This document shows, one piece after another, positions 10,275 to 20,548 of a stretch of 64,000 nt of DNA (the first letter of the stretch is position 1; each line of letters starts with the position of its first letter). The notes beneath the pieces are model-generated. The model was not told where the DNA came from, ran no database searches, and worked only from the letters and a program-made list of their open reading frames with translations. The DNA comes from Haladaptatus halobius (GTDB taxonomy: Archaea; Halobacteriota; Halobacteria; Halobacteriales; Haladaptataceae). The stretch spans positions 1,488,001-1,552,000 of the forward strand of contig NZ_CP085335.1 of the NCBI RefSeq assembly GCF_020618475.1. The letters are read 5' to 3'. The position numbers were made by a program, and so were the translations under genes.

Positions 10275-12692
10275 ATGCCTTCGATGCAGTCTACGCTCGG
10301 CGACGAGGGGATCGCCGAAGAACTGGCCGAAAGCCAGCGACAGATCTCCATTGCCGAGTTCTTCGAGAAGAACAAGCACATGCTCGGGTTCGACAGCGGT
10401 GCCCGGGGGTTGGTCACCGCCGTCAAGGAGGCGGTGGACAACGCCCTGGACGCCTCCGAAGAAGCCCGATTGAAACCGTTCGTCCGCGTCAAAATCGAGG
10501 AGAGCGGCGACTACTACCGTCTCATCGTCGAGGACGAGGGGCCGGGAATCACCCGCGAGCAGATCCCGAAAGTGTTCGGGAAGTTGCTCTACGGCTCTCG
10601 ATTCCACAAGCGCGAGCAGTCGCGCGGTCAGCAAGGTATCGGTATCTCCGCCGCCGTCCTCTACTCACAGTTGACCAGCGGGAAACCCGCGAAGATCACG
10701 AGCAAGCCCAAGGGGAGCAGCGGTCAGCGGTACTTCGAACTCATCATCGACACAGACGAGAACGAACCGGAGATACAGTCCGAATCCGACACACCGCCGG
10801 TCGGTCGGGAACTCGTCGGGACGCACGGCACGCGCATCGAACTGGAGATGGAAGCGAACATGCGCGCCCGTCAACAACTCCTCCGATACATCAAACACAC
10901 TGCGGTCGTCAACCCGCACGCGAAGATCGTCTTCGAGGAGCCGGGGATGGAGGAGGGCGAGGAACTCGTCTTCGAGCGCGCGGAGGGGGCCGCCCTCCCC
11001 GCCGAAACCGAGGAAATTCGCCCGCATCCGCACGGGGTCGAACTCGGGACGCTCCTGAAGATGCTCGCCCAGACCGACTCCCACAGCGTCTCCGGGTTCC
11101 TCCAAGGGGAGTTCACCCGCGTCGGCAAGAAGACGGCGGAGAATGTCATCGAGAACTTCCGCGACCGCCACTTCGGGCGCGAAGCCGCGTGGCGACCGCC
11201 ACAGCCCCACGAGGAGGCTGACGTGAAAACCGCCGTCAAGGAGGCGGTTGCGAACAAAGGCGCGGACGCGACCGCCGCGTTCGCCGAGCAAGCCACCGAG
11301 AAGATCGGCGAGAGCGACCGAATCTCGCACCATCAAGTGCGTGCGGTTGTCGCCGTCACCGGCGAGGAGGTCGAAGGCGAGTTCGGAACCGCCTTCGGCG
11401 ACACCGTACAGGAGAACGCGCTCGACGCCGCGTGGGACGCCATCACGGACGACCGAGCGAGCGACCTCTACGAACTCGTGGACGGCGCGACGAGCACGCG
11501 GAAGGACGACGAGACGGTTCGCGCCCTCGCGGAGCGAATCGCCGCGAAGTTCGAGGGCGACGAGGGAGCAGACCGTGCCACCGAGAAACGGCTGCGGGAG
11601 TACGTCTCCCGCGCGGCGGACATGACCGAGGAACGCGAGGACGCGACCGTCGGCGAGACGGCCCGCGAGAACATCGTCGAAGCCATCTGGGAGACGATGG
11701 TGACCGTCCCGGACGACGTGCCGAAGGTTCGGGAGATCGCGGACGACCGCGACACTGCCAGCGAACTGCTCGACGCGATGACGGTCACCGACATCATCGC
11801 GCCGCCGACGAACTGCCTCTCACCCATCACCGCCGACCTCGTGGAAGCCGGACTCCGAAAAGAGTACGACGCCGACTTCTACGCGGCGGCGACCCGCGAC
11901 GCGGACGTTCACGGCGGCGACCCGTTCATTGTGGAAGCCGGAATCGCCTACGGCGGCGACCTGGAAGCCGAGGGGTCTTCGGAAGTGCTGCGATTCGCCA
12001 ACCGCGTTCCGCTCGTCTACCAGCGCGGGGCGTGCGCGACGACCGACGTGATCAAGTCCATCGGCTGGCGCAACTACAACCTCGACCAACCCGGCGGACG
12101 CGGGATTCCGAACGGGCCGGTCGTCATCATGGTTCACGTCGCGTCTACGAACGTTCCGTTCACGAGCGAGTCGAAGGACGCGATTGCGAACGTTCCGGCC
12201 ATCGAGGACGAGATCGAGTTGGCCATCCGCGAGGCGGCGCGCGAACTCAAATCGTACCTCAACAAGCGCCAGTCGCTCAAGAAACGACAGAAGAAACAGA
12301 ACGTCATCGCCACCATCCTCCCCGAGATGGCACAGAAACTCTCGGAGGTGACCGGTCGGGACGACCTCGTCATCGAGGACTCGATGGCGCGCATCATGAA
12401 CAACGTGCTCGTCGAGCGCGAGGTCGAAGACGACAAAGTCACGCTCGTCGTCGAGAACCACGGCTCGACGAACGAATCGCCGAAGCTGACCGACATCGTG
12501 GCGACCAAACCCGAGAACCTCTCCAACGGCGCGAACGCGGTCGAGATGGAGGGCGAGTGGTTCGTGACGTGGGAACCGACCGTCGGAAGCGGTGACGAGG
12601 CGGTGCTCGAATACAGCATCGCTGACGACGTATCGTTCGACCCCGTGTCGGTCGAAGGAATCGAAGACGAACGACTGACCAACAACACATGA
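10275..12692 (+). CDS. top6B: DNA topoisomerase VI subunit B
   Basis: An 805-aa protein. The N-terminal GHKL ATPase has [10 protein letters not shown] (motif N), DEGPGI and [10 protein letters not shown]; the transducer domain carries the switch-lysine region around [14 protein letters not shown]. At 805 aa it is longer than typical archaeal Top6B (about 530-660 aa) because of an acidic helix-2-turn-helix and insert region near residues 290-490, as in other haloarchaea. It provides ATP-gated clamping for the type IIB enzyme that relaxes and decatenates DNA. Its TGA overlaps the top6A ATG (ATGA). Confidence 0.96.
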   Translation: MPSMQSTLGDEGIAEELAESQRQISIAEFFEKNKHMLGFDSGARGLVTAVKEAVDNALDASEEARLKPFVRVKIEESGDYYRLIVEDEGPGITREQIPKVFGKLLYGSRFHKREQSRGQQGIGISAAVLYSQLTSGKPAKITSKPKGSSGQRYFELIIDTDENEPEIQSESDTPPVGRELVGTHGTRIELEMEANMRARQQLLRYIKHTAVVNPHAKIVFEEPGMEEGEELVFERAEGAALPAETEEIRPHPHGVELGTLLKMLAQTDSHSVSGFLQGEFTRVGKKTAENVIENFRDRHFGREAAWRPPQPHEEADVKTAVKEAVANKGADATAAFAEQATEKIGESDRISHHQVRAVVAVTGEEVEGEFGTAFGDTVQENALDAAWDAITDDRASDLYELVDGATSTRKDDETVRALAERIAAKFEGDEGADRATEKRLREYVSRAADMTEEREDATVGETARENIVEAIWETMVTVPDDVPKVREIADDRDTASELLDAMTVTDIIAPPTNCLSPITADLVEAGLRKEYDADFYAAATRDADVHGGDPFIVEAGIAYGGDLEAEGSSEVLRFANRVPLVYQRGACATTDVIKSIGWRNYNLDQPGGRGIPNGPVVIMVHVASTNVPFTSESKDAIANVPAIEDEIELAIREAARELKSYLNKRQSLKKRQKKQNVIATILPEMAQKLSEVTGRDDLVIEDSMARIMNNVLVEREVEDDKVTLVVENHGSTNESPKLTDIVATKPENLSNGANAVEMEGEWFVTWEPTVGSGDEAVLEYSIADDVSFDPVSVEGIEDERLTNNT

Positions 12693-13780
12693 GCGCAGAC
12701 ATCGACGCAGAAGCCCGAGAGAAACTCATCGACCTCGCGGCGGAGTTCTACGACCAGTTCGCGGGTGGACAAATTCCCTCCATGTCCATCCCAACCCGGA
12801 CGAAAAGCAACATCGAATACGACGAAGACGAGCGCGTCTGGGTGTACGGCGACCGGACGAGCACTCGAAGCGCGAACAGCGTTCGCGGAGCGCGGAAGCT
12901 GTTGAAGGCGGTTTACACCATCGAATTCCTCTCCAATCAACTCGAGGAAGACCGCTCGTCTACCCTCCGTGAGTTGTACTACCTCTCCGAGTCGTGGGAC
13001 GCGAAGGAAGCGCAGTTCTCCGACCAGGACGAGTCGAACCAGCTCATCGAGGACTTGGAGATCGTCTCCGACGTGACCCGCGAGGATTTCCACATGCGCC
13101 CGGAGGAGTCCGGTGCGACCATCATGGGGCCGCTCCACCTCCGCGAACAGACCCGCCGGGGCGAGCGCGACATCCACTGCCAAGAGGACGTGGGCGAAGG
13201 CGGCTATCAGATTCCGAACAACCCGGACACCATCGAATTCCTCGACCACGACGCGAAGTTCATCCTCTGCGTGGAGACCGGTGGTATGCGCGACCGACTC
13301 GTCGAGAACGGGTTCGACGACGATTACAACGCCATCATCGTCCATCTGAAGGGTCAGCCGGCACGCGCGACTCGGCGCATCACCCGGCGACTCCACCAGG
13401 AACTCGACCTGCCGGTCACGGTCTTCACCGACGGCGATCCGTGGAGCTACCGCATCTACGGCTCCGTCGCCTACGGCTCCATCAAGAGCGCGCACCTGAG
13501 CGACTACCTCGCAACGCCCGACGCGCAGTTCATCGGCATCCAACCCGAGGACATCGTGGAGTACGACCTACCGACCGATCCCCTCAGCGATTCGGACAAG
13601 AACGCTCTCGAAAGCGAACTCGAAGACCCGCGCTACCAGACCGACTACTGGCGGGAACAGATAGAACTTCAACTCGACATCGAGAAGAAGTCCGAACAGC
13701 AGGCGCTCGCCTCGCACGGTCTCGACTTCGTGACGGACACCTACCTGCCCGACCGCCTCGGTGAGATGGGCATCATCTAA
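12689..13780 (+). CDS. top6A: DNA topoisomerase VI subunit A (Spo11-like)
   Basis: A 363-aa protein. The catalytic tyrosine lies in the LRELYYLSE motif (Tyr97 or Tyr98) of the CAP domain, and the TOPRIM domain shows [11 protein letters not shown] and [19 protein letters not shown] with its acidic metal ligands. It cleaves both DNA strands for the Top6B-driven passage reaction. It is coupled to top6B by a 4-nt overlap. Its TAA overlaps the stop of the convergent zinc-ribbon gene at 13777-13780. Confidence 0.96.
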   Translation: MSADIDAEAREKLIDLAAEFYDQFAGGQIPSMSIPTRTKSNIEYDEDERVWVYGDRTSTRSANSVRGARKLLKAVYTIEFLSNQLEEDRSSTLRELYYLSESWDAKEAQFSDQDESNQLIEDLEIVSDVTREDFHMRPEESGATIMGPLHLREQTRRGERDIHCQEDVGEGGYQIPNNPDTIEFLDHDAKFILCVETGGMRDRLVENGFDDDYNAIIVHLKGQPARATRRITRRLHQELDLPVTVFTDGDPWSYRIYGSVAYGSIKSAHLSDYLATPDAQFIGIQPEDIVEYDLPTDPLSDSDKNALESELEDPRYQTDYWREQIELQLDIEKKSEQQALASHGLDFVTDTYLPDRLGEMGII

Positions 13781-14574
13781 GCGAACTCGGTTTCGACCCT
13801 TTTCCCGGTTATCGTTGCGAAATCGGCGCGAGCGCACGACCGACAGTAATGGTTTTCCCCATCGTTCAGCGTCCACACCGGGATTCCGGCGAGATATCGC
13901 TTCTCGGCGAATCGCCGCGCGACGCCGGTTCCGACCGGCCCGGAGCAGACGGTACAGGGGACGGTCGGTTCGGAGACGACACGTTCGTCCGTGGAGCGAA
14001 CAGTTCCGAAGGTCGTCGGCGACCTAAAGCCAGGAACGTGCTGCGGCGCGAGCGCGAGCGAGAACAACCCGAGCAGGAGGAACACTGCTCCGAAGAGCGC
14101 CGCAACCGAGCCAAAATCCGTCAGAAGGATAAAAAGACCGAGAACCGAGGCGAAGATGCCGAGAACGGAGCTAACGATGAACGCGGCCGCGCTCCGTAGC
14201 GTCCAGTCGGTCGAAAAGTTCTCGTCGGACACATACGCTTCCGACCCGTCCGCGCGGAGTTCGATTCGGTCGGCACCGGGCGAGTAGCTGTACCACGCGT
14301 AGAGGATGTTGCCGACGCCGCTCGTGGACACGAGGAGGAGGACGTGGAGGGGAATCGAGCCGAATTCGCGGCGTATCATCACGACGCGGTCGCCGTAGTC
14401 ATGTTTCACCTCCCATCCCTCAACGGTGAGGTCTTCGATTCGGCGGCGGTGTTCGGGGCGACCGCTGGCCACTTCCGCTCCCACCGCCGTCCCGCACTGC
14501 GAACAGAAAGACGCGCCGGGGGTGAGTAGGGCACCGCACTGCGAGCAGAAACTGGAGGAACTGCGGGCGCTCAT
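13777..14574 (-). CDS. Zinc-ribbon membrane protein, unknown function
   Basis: A 265-aa protein starting [14 protein letters not shown]. Residues 10-40 hold a double-CxxC zinc ribbon (CSQCG...CSQCG), followed by a soluble segment, two long hydrophobic helices ([41 protein letters not shown]) and a second CxxC pair set (CTVCSG...CRSCARAD). The upstream frame is open but lacks coding character, so the ATG before the zinc ribbon was chosen. It is convergent with top6A with overlapping stop codons. Confidence 0.78.
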   Translation of the reverse strand: MSARSSSSFCSQCGALLTPGASFCSQCGTAVGAEVASGRPEHRRRIEDLTVEGWEVKHDYGDRVVMIRREFGSIPLHVLLLVSTSGVGNILYAWYSYSPGADRIELRADGSEAYVSDENFSTDWTLRSAAAFIVSSVLGIFASVLGLFILLTDFGSVAALFGAVFLLLGLFSLALAPQHVPGFRSPTTFGTVRSTDERVVSEPTVPCTVCSGPVGTGVARRFAEKRYLAGIPVWTLNDGENHYCRSCARADFATITGKRVETEFA

Positions 14575-14668
14575 ACGAGAAACGTGTTCATCCGCTACTA
14601 AGTAGGTTGTGCTGCGCCGAGCGATTCGGGCGGACGAACCGAGTTCGAGACCGCAGTACGGGATGCGA

Positions 14669-15424
14669 TCACTCCTCGTCCAACACCACCGGAACACCCC
14701 GTCCCGCCACGTCAGCCGCGAACGCCTCCGAATCGGTTTCGAGCGCCGAGAACGTATCGTAGTGTATCGGCAGGACGAGATCCGGCTCCAATCGCTCCGC
14801 CAACGCCGCCGCCTCGCGTCTGTCCATCGTGAAACTGCCGCCGATCGGCGGCAGAAAGAGCGATACGTCGAGTTCTCGGTGGCCGTCAAGTACGTCGGAG
14901 TCGCCGGGCCAGAAGACCGTCTTTCCGTCCAGCGAGAGCAGGAAGCCGACGCCGAACCCCTCCGGATGGTACGGTTCGCCGTTCGCTCGGGTGTGCGGCC
15001 CATCCGGTTCGTTGTGGGCCGGGAGCGACCAAGCTTCACACTCGCCGACGGTGAGGTGGTCTTCCGCCCCGACTCGCCGGACATCGTAGGGAAGGTCGTC
15101 CACCGCTTTCACGTCCCGGTCGATGGCGTCGGCGTCCACGCCTTCGTAGACGACCACGGTGGCGTCCTCGCCCGCAACTCGTTCGATCCCGTCCGAATCG
15201 TAGTGGTGGTCGTGCGTGACGAAGATGGCGTCCCCGTCCTGCGCGCGGTACTCGACCGGTACCGGGTGGGACGTGTCCGGGCTGTCAGGTTCCCACTCGC
15301 CCGTCAGGACGCCGTACCGTCCGGGGTCGATGTACGCGACGAACCTGTCCGGTGTTTCGAGTCGCACCGTCGCGTAGCCGAACCACTCCACCGTCAGGCC
15401 GTCGTGTCGAACGGTCATACTCAT
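14669..15424 (-). CDS. MBL-fold metallo-hydrolase (UlaG/UPF0173-like)
   Basis: A 251-aa protein starting MSMTVRHDGLTVEWFGYATVRLE; the Met at codon 3 is an equally possible start. The metal motif is THDHHYDSDG (HxHxxD), followed by a second ligand region (LPAHNEPDGP), WPGDSDVL and LPIHYDTF. This layout is that of the UPF0173/UlaG branch of metallo-beta-lactamases. The substrate is unknown. It belongs to the same branch as the protein at 42773-43501. Confidence 0.85.
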   Translation of the reverse strand: MSMTVRHDGLTVEWFGYATVRLETPDRFVAYIDPGRYGVLTGEWEPDSPDTSHPVPVEYRAQDGDAIFVTHDHHYDSDGIERVAGEDATVVVYEGVDADAIDRDVKAVDDLPYDVRRVGAEDHLTVGECEAWSLPAHNEPDGPHTRANGEPYHPEGFGVGFLLSLDGKTVFWPGDSDVLDGHRELDVSLFLPPIGGSFTMDRREAAALAERLEPDLVLPIHYDTFSALETDSEAFAADVAGRGVPVVLDEE

Positions 15425-15470
15425 CGGTAGTCTCGCTTTCGGGTAAAAGGGTTCGGGTAGCGGAAGAAAA

Positions 15471-15839
15471 TCAAACGAGGAATCGCCAGAGTGCGTATCC
15501 CATCAGTAGCCAACCGACGACCACGAGGAGAGCCGTTACCAACCCTACCACACCACCTTTCTCCTGTCGTGTTTCGGCCGCAGCCCTCGCTTCCGTCATC
15601 ACATCGTCCGGAATCCAGCGGCGAGCGAGGGACGCACCCGCCGGAACGAACACGAGGTCGTCGGCGTACCCCAACACAGGGACGAAATCGGGAATCGGGT
15701 CGATGGGACTGATCGCGAGTCCGACCGTCGCCAGAACGACCGCTTTCGCGTACCACGGCGTGCGGGAGTCACGGGCCGCGATCGCCAAGGCCGTGACCTC
15801 TCTGCGGAGTTTCCGCGCTCGGTCGCGCCAGTCCGTCAT
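15471..15839 (-). CDS. YkvA family (DUF1232) membrane protein
   Basis: A 122-aa protein with the DUF1232 core TPWYAKAVVLATVGLAISPIDPIPDFVPVLGYADDL, including the diagnostic SPIDPIPDF-PVLGY-DDL motif. A C-terminal hydrophobic helix (VTALLVVVGWLLMGYALWRFL) suggests membrane anchoring. No role can be deduced. It lies between the metallo-hydrolase and DNA ligase, all on the minus strand. Confidence 0.85.
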   Translation of the reverse strand: MTDWRDRARKLRREVTALAIAARDSRTPWYAKAVVLATVGLAISPIDPIPDFVPVLGYADDLVFVPAGASLARRWIPDDVMTEARAAAETRQEKGGVVGLVTALLVVVGWLLMGYALWRFLV

Positions 15840-15877
15840 CGCTCTGTTCGTGACGGTCTATGGAAAAATCTTTTTTC

Positions 15878-17521
15878 TCACTGCGACTCAGCGAGTCGCT
15901 CCACGCGCTCCAGCGAATCGGCGTCTTCCGGCGACTTATCGTCCCTGACGCCGAGGAATCGCGGGAATCGAAGTGCGTATCCCGACGAATAGGTCGGCGA
16001 CCGCTGAATCTCCTCGTACCCGACCTCGAAGACGATTTTCGGGGATATATCGACCTCTTGGCCGTCCTGTGCGGCGATGTGAGGTTCGAGCAGTTCGGTC
16101 AACTCGGCCAGTTCCTCGTCCGTGATGCCAGTCGCCACCTTGCCGATGGTCTCGAAGCCATCCTCGGTCCACGCCGATAGCAGGAAGGTGCCGAGGAAAC
16201 TCGCCCGGCGGCCTTCGCCCCACTCGGCACCGGTCACGACGAGGTCGAGGGTCTCCACGTCCGGCTTGCGCTTGAGCCAGTTCTTCCCCCGGCGTCCGGG
16301 CGAGTACGTCGATTCGGGGTTCTTGAGCATGATTCCCTCGTGACCCGCCTCCAGCGCGTTCGCCTCGATGTCGGCGATGATCTCGGCGTCGTCGGTGATC
16401 GTGAGCGCGGACACTCCTCCGGAGAGCACGTCCTGCAATCGGTCGTGACGTTCCGTGAGGGGTGCCGAAAGCAGGTCGTCGCCGTCCGCGTGCAGGCAGT
16501 CGAACGCCCGGAGTTCGAGGCTGACCTCCTCGCGGGCGCGTGCCACGTCGTGCTTGCGGCGGAAGCGCCGCAGGATCTCCTGAAACGGGAGGGGTTTTCC
16601 GCCGTCCATCGCCACGACCTCGCCGTCCACGATGGCCGGAACCGCGAGGTTCTCGCGAGTGTACTCCACGATTTCGGGGAGCGCGTTCGTCACGTCCTCC
16701 ATGTTCCGCGAAAAGACGCGAACGTCGTCGCCGTCGTAGTGCAACTGCACTCGCGCCCCGTCAAACTTCCATTCGACGCCCGCCTCTCCCCAGTCGTCCA
16801 GCGCGTCCGTGACCGTGCCTGCTTGCGCGAGCATGGCCTGCACGGGTCTGCCAACTTCGAGTTGCATCGCGTCGAGTCCTGTTTCGCCCTCGTCGCGGGC
16901 GACTCGGGCGACCCGTCCGTAGTCGTTCGACACTTGTAGGGCGCGCTCGACCGACTCGACCGGCACGTCGAACGCCCCCGCGATGGCGTCTCGAACCGTC
17001 CCCTCGCCGACGCCGATTCGCATCTCCGAGAGGACGAGGCGGGCGAGGTAGCGGGCTTCCTGCGAACTGGTGCGGTTGAACAGCCCGAAGAGGATATCTA
17101 TCTTCGTCTCCCGACTCCCCGACCCTTCGGCTCGGGCGACCGCTCTGAGCTCGTCGGCGACCGCGGCGACGGTCAGGTCGTTCCGTCCGCCGCCGAACGT
17201 GGCGAGTCCCTGCTGGCCGCCGAAGTCGTAGCTCGCCGCCACCGAGCCGATGTCGCCCAGTTCGGCGAGTTCGTCTTCCACGTCGTCCGCGGAGACGTTC
17301 CGCCCGGCGGCGCGCGCGATGGCCTCGTAGCAGTAGTTCGGCCCGATGTCGAGAGTCGTGGAGTCCCATGCCGGGAACACCCGGCCCTGCACGAATCGAG
17401 CCAGCACTTCGAGGTCGTCGTTCGCCGCCGCGAGGAGGTCGGTGACGGCCTCGATGATATCGGTATCGGCGCTCAGCTCTTCGATGTCTCCGGCGCGCTC
17501 GGCGAACTCCGCGAATTCCAT
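15878..17521 (-). CDS. lig: ATP-dependent DNA ligase
   Basis: A 547-aa protein of the archaeal/eukaryotic ligase I type. The N-terminal DNA-binding domain is followed by the adenylation motif EWKFDGARVQLH with the AMP-accepting Lys (KxDG) near residue 250, FSRNMEDVT, DGEVVAMD (motif III/IIIa), EGIMLKNP (motif IV) and NWLKRKPD (motif V). The OB domain ends in SPEDADSLERVERL. It seals nicks in replication and repair. It is well separated from the upstream divergent gene. Confidence 0.95.
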   Translation of the reverse strand: MEFAEFAERAGDIEELSADTDIIEAVTDLLAAANDDLEVLARFVQGRVFPAWDSTTLDIGPNYCYEAIARAAGRNVSADDVEDELAELGDIGSVAASYDFGGQQGLATFGGGRNDLTVAAVADELRAVARAEGSGSRETKIDILFGLFNRTSSQEARYLARLVLSEMRIGVGEGTVRDAIAGAFDVPVESVERALQVSNDYGRVARVARDEGETGLDAMQLEVGRPVQAMLAQAGTVTDALDDWGEAGVEWKFDGARVQLHYDGDDVRVFSRNMEDVTNALPEIVEYTRENLAVPAIVDGEVVAMDGGKPLPFQEILRRFRRKHDVARAREEVSLELRAFDCLHADGDDLLSAPLTERHDRLQDVLSGGVSALTITDDAEIIADIEANALEAGHEGIMLKNPESTYSPGRRGKNWLKRKPDVETLDLVVTGAEWGEGRRASFLGTFLLSAWTEDGFETIGKVATGITDEELAELTELLEPHIAAQDGQEVDISPKIVFEVGYEEIQRSPTYSSGYALRFPRFLGVRDDKSPEDADSLERVERLAESQ

Positions 17522-17788
17522 TATCAGAGCTTACCAGCGACCGGAGTTAAGTCTGCGGCTTTCGGTTTCGAGGACGTATCGGGGTCTCAAACGTCCGTTT
17601 TACTTTTTCGATAGTTTTCGTGAAACGAGAACGAACGGACGAGCACGCGCCGCCGCCGCGAACCACTGTTTCATCTGCGATTCGGCGGCGGAACTCATCG
17701 TCAGTGCAGAAGAAGACGCGACCGAGAGACGAAAACGACGGCCGTGAAGCCCGTGGATTGAAGCGTCTGGCTCGCTCATCACCCTCCA

Positions 17789-19291
17789 ATGACCGACGAC
17801 CTCGTGTCGCAGGTGCAAGACGTGCTCACCGTCGATAGTCGGGAGTTTCAGACTCGCGTCGAGGAGGACGCGGAGGTCATCAAGCGCGAACTCGCGAACG
17901 GAACGTTCGACAATCCGCAAGCCATCATCGGGTTCGAGTACGAGTTCTACGCCGTGGACGCCGAGACGAAAGCCCTCGCCCGCGTCCCCCGCCGACTGCT
18001 CTCGCTCATCGGATTCGAGAAGGAACTCGGCCTTCACAACGCCGAGATGTCCACCAGTCCGCAGCCGCTGAACGAGTACGGACTGTCCGCACAGGAAGCC
18101 GAGGTGAAAGCCCGTCTGTCGGCGGCGGAAGAGAGAACCTTCTCCGAGGGGATGCGTCTCGTCAGCGACGGCCTCTGGACGATTCCACCGGAGGGCGAGA
18201 CGGCCACGGAATACTTAACCGACAGCGTCGACGACGGCGGCGTTCGAGTCGCGTCGAACATGAGCGACTCGGTGCGCTACCACGCGATGGCGAACGCCAC
18301 CGATACGGCGGGGATGGAACTCGACGCGCCGCACGTTTCGCTGTCGGCGGAGACGGTGATGCCCGAGAGCCTCATCACGTCCATCCAACCGCACTATCAG
18401 GTGCCACACGCCCGCGACCTCCCAGCGTACTTCAGATACGCGATTCGAATCGCGGCGCCGCTGCTGGCGCTCGGCGTGAACTCCCCCTTCTTCCCGCCCG
18501 ACCTGTACGACGACGCGCCGCCGGACGAGATCGTGGACGAGGCGTGGATGGAGAACCGAATCGGCGTCTTCGAATCGGTGTTGAACGGCGACGACCCCGG
18601 CAAAGTACGGCTTCCCGACGACGTGGAATCGGTCGAGGAGGTCATCGACGATATCGCGGCGGATCGAACCATGGTTCCCATGCCGGTGGCGGGTTCCGCC
18701 CGCTTCGACGACGAGTTCGCCCACTTCCGACTGAAGCACGGAACCTACTGGCGATGGGTTCGCCCGGTCTTCGGTGGGGCGACGCGCTCCGCCGCCAACG
18801 CCCGAATCGAGTTCCGACCCATCGCGGCCCAGCCGACGGTTCGGGATTCCATCGCGTTTCAGGCGGCGTTCGCGGGGCTGCTGGAGAGCACGTTCCGCAG
18901 GGAACATCCCGTCCGTCACCTCGACTGGATCGTCGCGCGGGACAACTTCTACGCCGCCACGCGCGACGGTCTCGACGCCGACCTCTACTGGATAACGAAC
19001 GACGGAAAGGAGACGACCGACACCGAAGAAGTGTTCGCCGACCTCTTCGCCCACGCGAAAGACGGCCTACAGGCGCGAGGGCTGTCCGACCAAGAGGCCG
19101 CGAAGTACCTCTGGCCCCTCCGCCAGCGCGCCCGCCACGGCGTGACGCCCGCCGGGTGGAAGAAACGCGAGGTGAGCGATCGATTGGCCGACGGTGCGAC
19201 GTTCGACGATGCTATCACCGGGATGCAACGCACGTACATCGACCGGCAGAAAGAGACGTTACTCGAAGGGACGTTCGCGGACTGGGCTTAG
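17789..19291 (+). CDS. Glutamate-cysteine ligase-like (GCS2-like) family protein
   Basis: A 500-aa protein. The motif GFEYEFYAVDAETK near residue 50 is the metal/ATP-binding glutamate signature of the carboxylate-amine ligase fold, with HNAEMSTSP, SVRYHAMANATDT, NSPFF and ARIEFRPIAAQPTVRDSIAFQAA as further conserved elements. It is longer than the haloarchaeal GshA that makes gamma-glutamylcysteine and looks like a separate haloarchaeal branch, so the amine substrate is open. Its TAG overlaps the stop codon of psmB by 4 bp in a tail-to-tail arrangement. Confidence 0.78.
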   Translation: MTDDLVSQVQDVLTVDSREFQTRVEEDAEVIKRELANGTFDNPQAIIGFEYEFYAVDAETKALARVPRRLLSLIGFEKELGLHNAEMSTSPQPLNEYGLSAQEAEVKARLSAAEERTFSEGMRLVSDGLWTIPPEGETATEYLTDSVDDGGVRVASNMSDSVRYHAMANATDTAGMELDAPHVSLSAETVMPESLITSIQPHYQVPHARDLPAYFRYAIRIAAPLLALGVNSPFFPPDLYDDAPPDEIVDEAWMENRIGVFESVLNGDDPGKVRLPDDVESVEEVIDDIAADRTMVPMPVAGSARFDDEFAHFRLKHGTYWRWVRPVFGGATRSAANARIEFRPIAAQPTVRDSIAFQAAFAGLLESTFRREHPVRHLDWIVARDNFYAATRDGLDADLYWITNDGKETTDTEEVFADLFAHAKDGLQARGLSDQEAAKYLWPLRQRARHGVTPAGWKKREVSDRLADGATFDDAITGMQRTYIDRQKETLLEGTFADWA

Positions 19292-20022
19292 AGGACTTCG
19301 TCGAAGTCCTTGTGCCCGGTGATCTCGACGTCTTCCTCCGTAATCTCGGCGAGGAACACGCCGTTACCGCTGCCCGTGTCGCGCTCGACCGCGCTCTTGA
19401 TACCGCGAGCGGCGATGGTTTTCGCTTCCTCGTTCGAGAGGCCGTCCTCGTACTCCTGTTCGAGGACGCCGTAGGCGAGTTGCATCCCGCTGCCGGTCAC
19501 GGTGTAGTCGTCCGACATGACGCCGCCGGCGGGGTCAAGGCTGTAGATGTGGGAACCTTCCTCGTCGATGCCGCCGAGGATGGGCGAGACGAGGAAGAAC
19601 GGGCCGCCACGGAGGAGGTTTCCGGCGAGCGTCGAGAGCGCCTGCATGCTCATCTGCTCACCGCGGCGGGACTCGTAGAGGTTCGACTCGATACGCATCG
19701 TTCGGATGAACGACTGTGCGCCACCGACCGACCCGGCCATCGTCAGCGCCGCGGTGGGGTGGATCTGCTCGACCTTCTGGACGTTCTTGTTGGAGACGAA
19801 CCGGCCGCCGAGGCTGGCGCGCATGTCGGTCGCCATGACGACGCCGTCTCCGGTCGTGAGACCGATGGTCGTCGTTCCGGTCTTGTTGACGTTCTGGAGG
19901 TCGTCCTTCGAGAACTCGTTCTCCGGAAGCGATCCGATCTCCGGCTCGTACGGACTACTCTCGGTGCCACTGAGGCGCTCCATATTGCGCGAGAATTCGG
20001 AACCGTGCATTGGCGTACGCAT
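19288..20022 (-). CDS. psmB: Archaeal 20S proteasome beta subunit
   Basis: A 244-aa protein starting MRTPMHGSEFS, as haloarchaeal PsmB proteins do; the frame is open 12 codons upstream. A propeptide of about 47 residues ends at KTG, exposing the catalytic Thr of TTTIGLTTGDG. Asp17 (ATDMRAS) is present, and the catalytic Lys lies in NVQKVEQ with one extra Gly in the preceding loop. GSGNGVFLAEIT replaces the usual SG-basic end. With PsmA it forms the protein-degrading core. Confidence 0.95.
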   Translation of the reverse strand: MRTPMHGSEFSRNMERLSGTESSPYEPEIGSLPENEFSKDDLQNVNKTGTTTIGLTTGDGVVMATDMRASLGGRFVSNKNVQKVEQIHPTAALTMAGSVGGAQSFIRTMRIESNLYESRRGEQMSMQALSTLAGNLLRGGPFFLVSPILGGIDEEGSHIYSLDPAGGVMSDDYTVTGSGMQLAYGVLEQEYEDGLSNEEAKTIAARGIKSAVERDTGSGNGVFLAEITEEDVEITGHKDFDEVL

Positions 20023-20097
20023 TACCCGCACGTAGTCCGCCAGCACTGATAAAACCAACCCTTCCGGGGTGCCCGAGGACGCCGCGAAATGGGAGTG

Positions 20098-20277
20098 TTA
20101 CGCGCTCGATTCTGCGGCCTCTTCGTACGCTTTCGCAATCGTTTGCATCACACGGTGCATGGGAAACGGTACTCCCGCTCGTCGGGCCACGAGGGCGACC
20201 GGGAGCAGGAAGATACCGGTCAGGACGCTCATTTGGTACAGGGTGAACAGGGTCGCGCGTCGTAACGGTGCGAACAT
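20098..20277 (-). CDS. Small haloarchaeal membrane protein
   Basis: A 59-aa protein starting MFAPLRRATLFTLYQMSVLTG, with one hydrophobic helix (FTLYQMSVLTGIFLLPVALVA), a short HRVMQTIAKAYEEA tail, and start codon at 20275-20277. I recall similar small conserved haloarchaeal proteins; no function is known. The frame stays open 23 codons further upstream, but that stretch looks like promoter. It sits 75 bp upstream of psmB on the same strand. Confidence 0.62.
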   Translation of the reverse strand: MFAPLRRATLFTLYQMSVLTGIFLLPVALVARRAGVPFPMHRVMQTIAKAYEEAAESSA

Positions 20278-20390
20278 CTCGTACCTCGCGCAAGGCTGGG
20301 CTATCCCCATATAAAAGATTTTCTGATACACAGGTTTCATAACCATCTATAATCTCTGATGACGGCGCTCCCGTCTATCGATTCAACTTT

Positions 20391-20409
20391 GGTTGTTCTC
20401 CGAACAACC
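20391..20409. promoter_or_regulatory. Perfect 8-bp inverted repeat in an intergenic region
   Basis: GGTTGTTC-TCC-GAACAACC lies between the small membrane protein gene and the HTH-10 regulator (intergenic 20278-20548). It could be an operator or a hairpin. No other feature is evident in that 271-bp gap apart from AT-rich promoter-like stretches. Confidence 0.45.
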
Positions 20410-20548
20410 GGAGGCGGATTCCCCCTAGCAGCGTCGTAGGAACTAGGTTGCCAACGCCGGCAGTATGCGTAAGTTATGAGCATTATCGGCTTCTCGTGCG
20501 CACCGACTAGCCGAAAGAGTTGACACATCGCACGCCAAATTGACTTCC

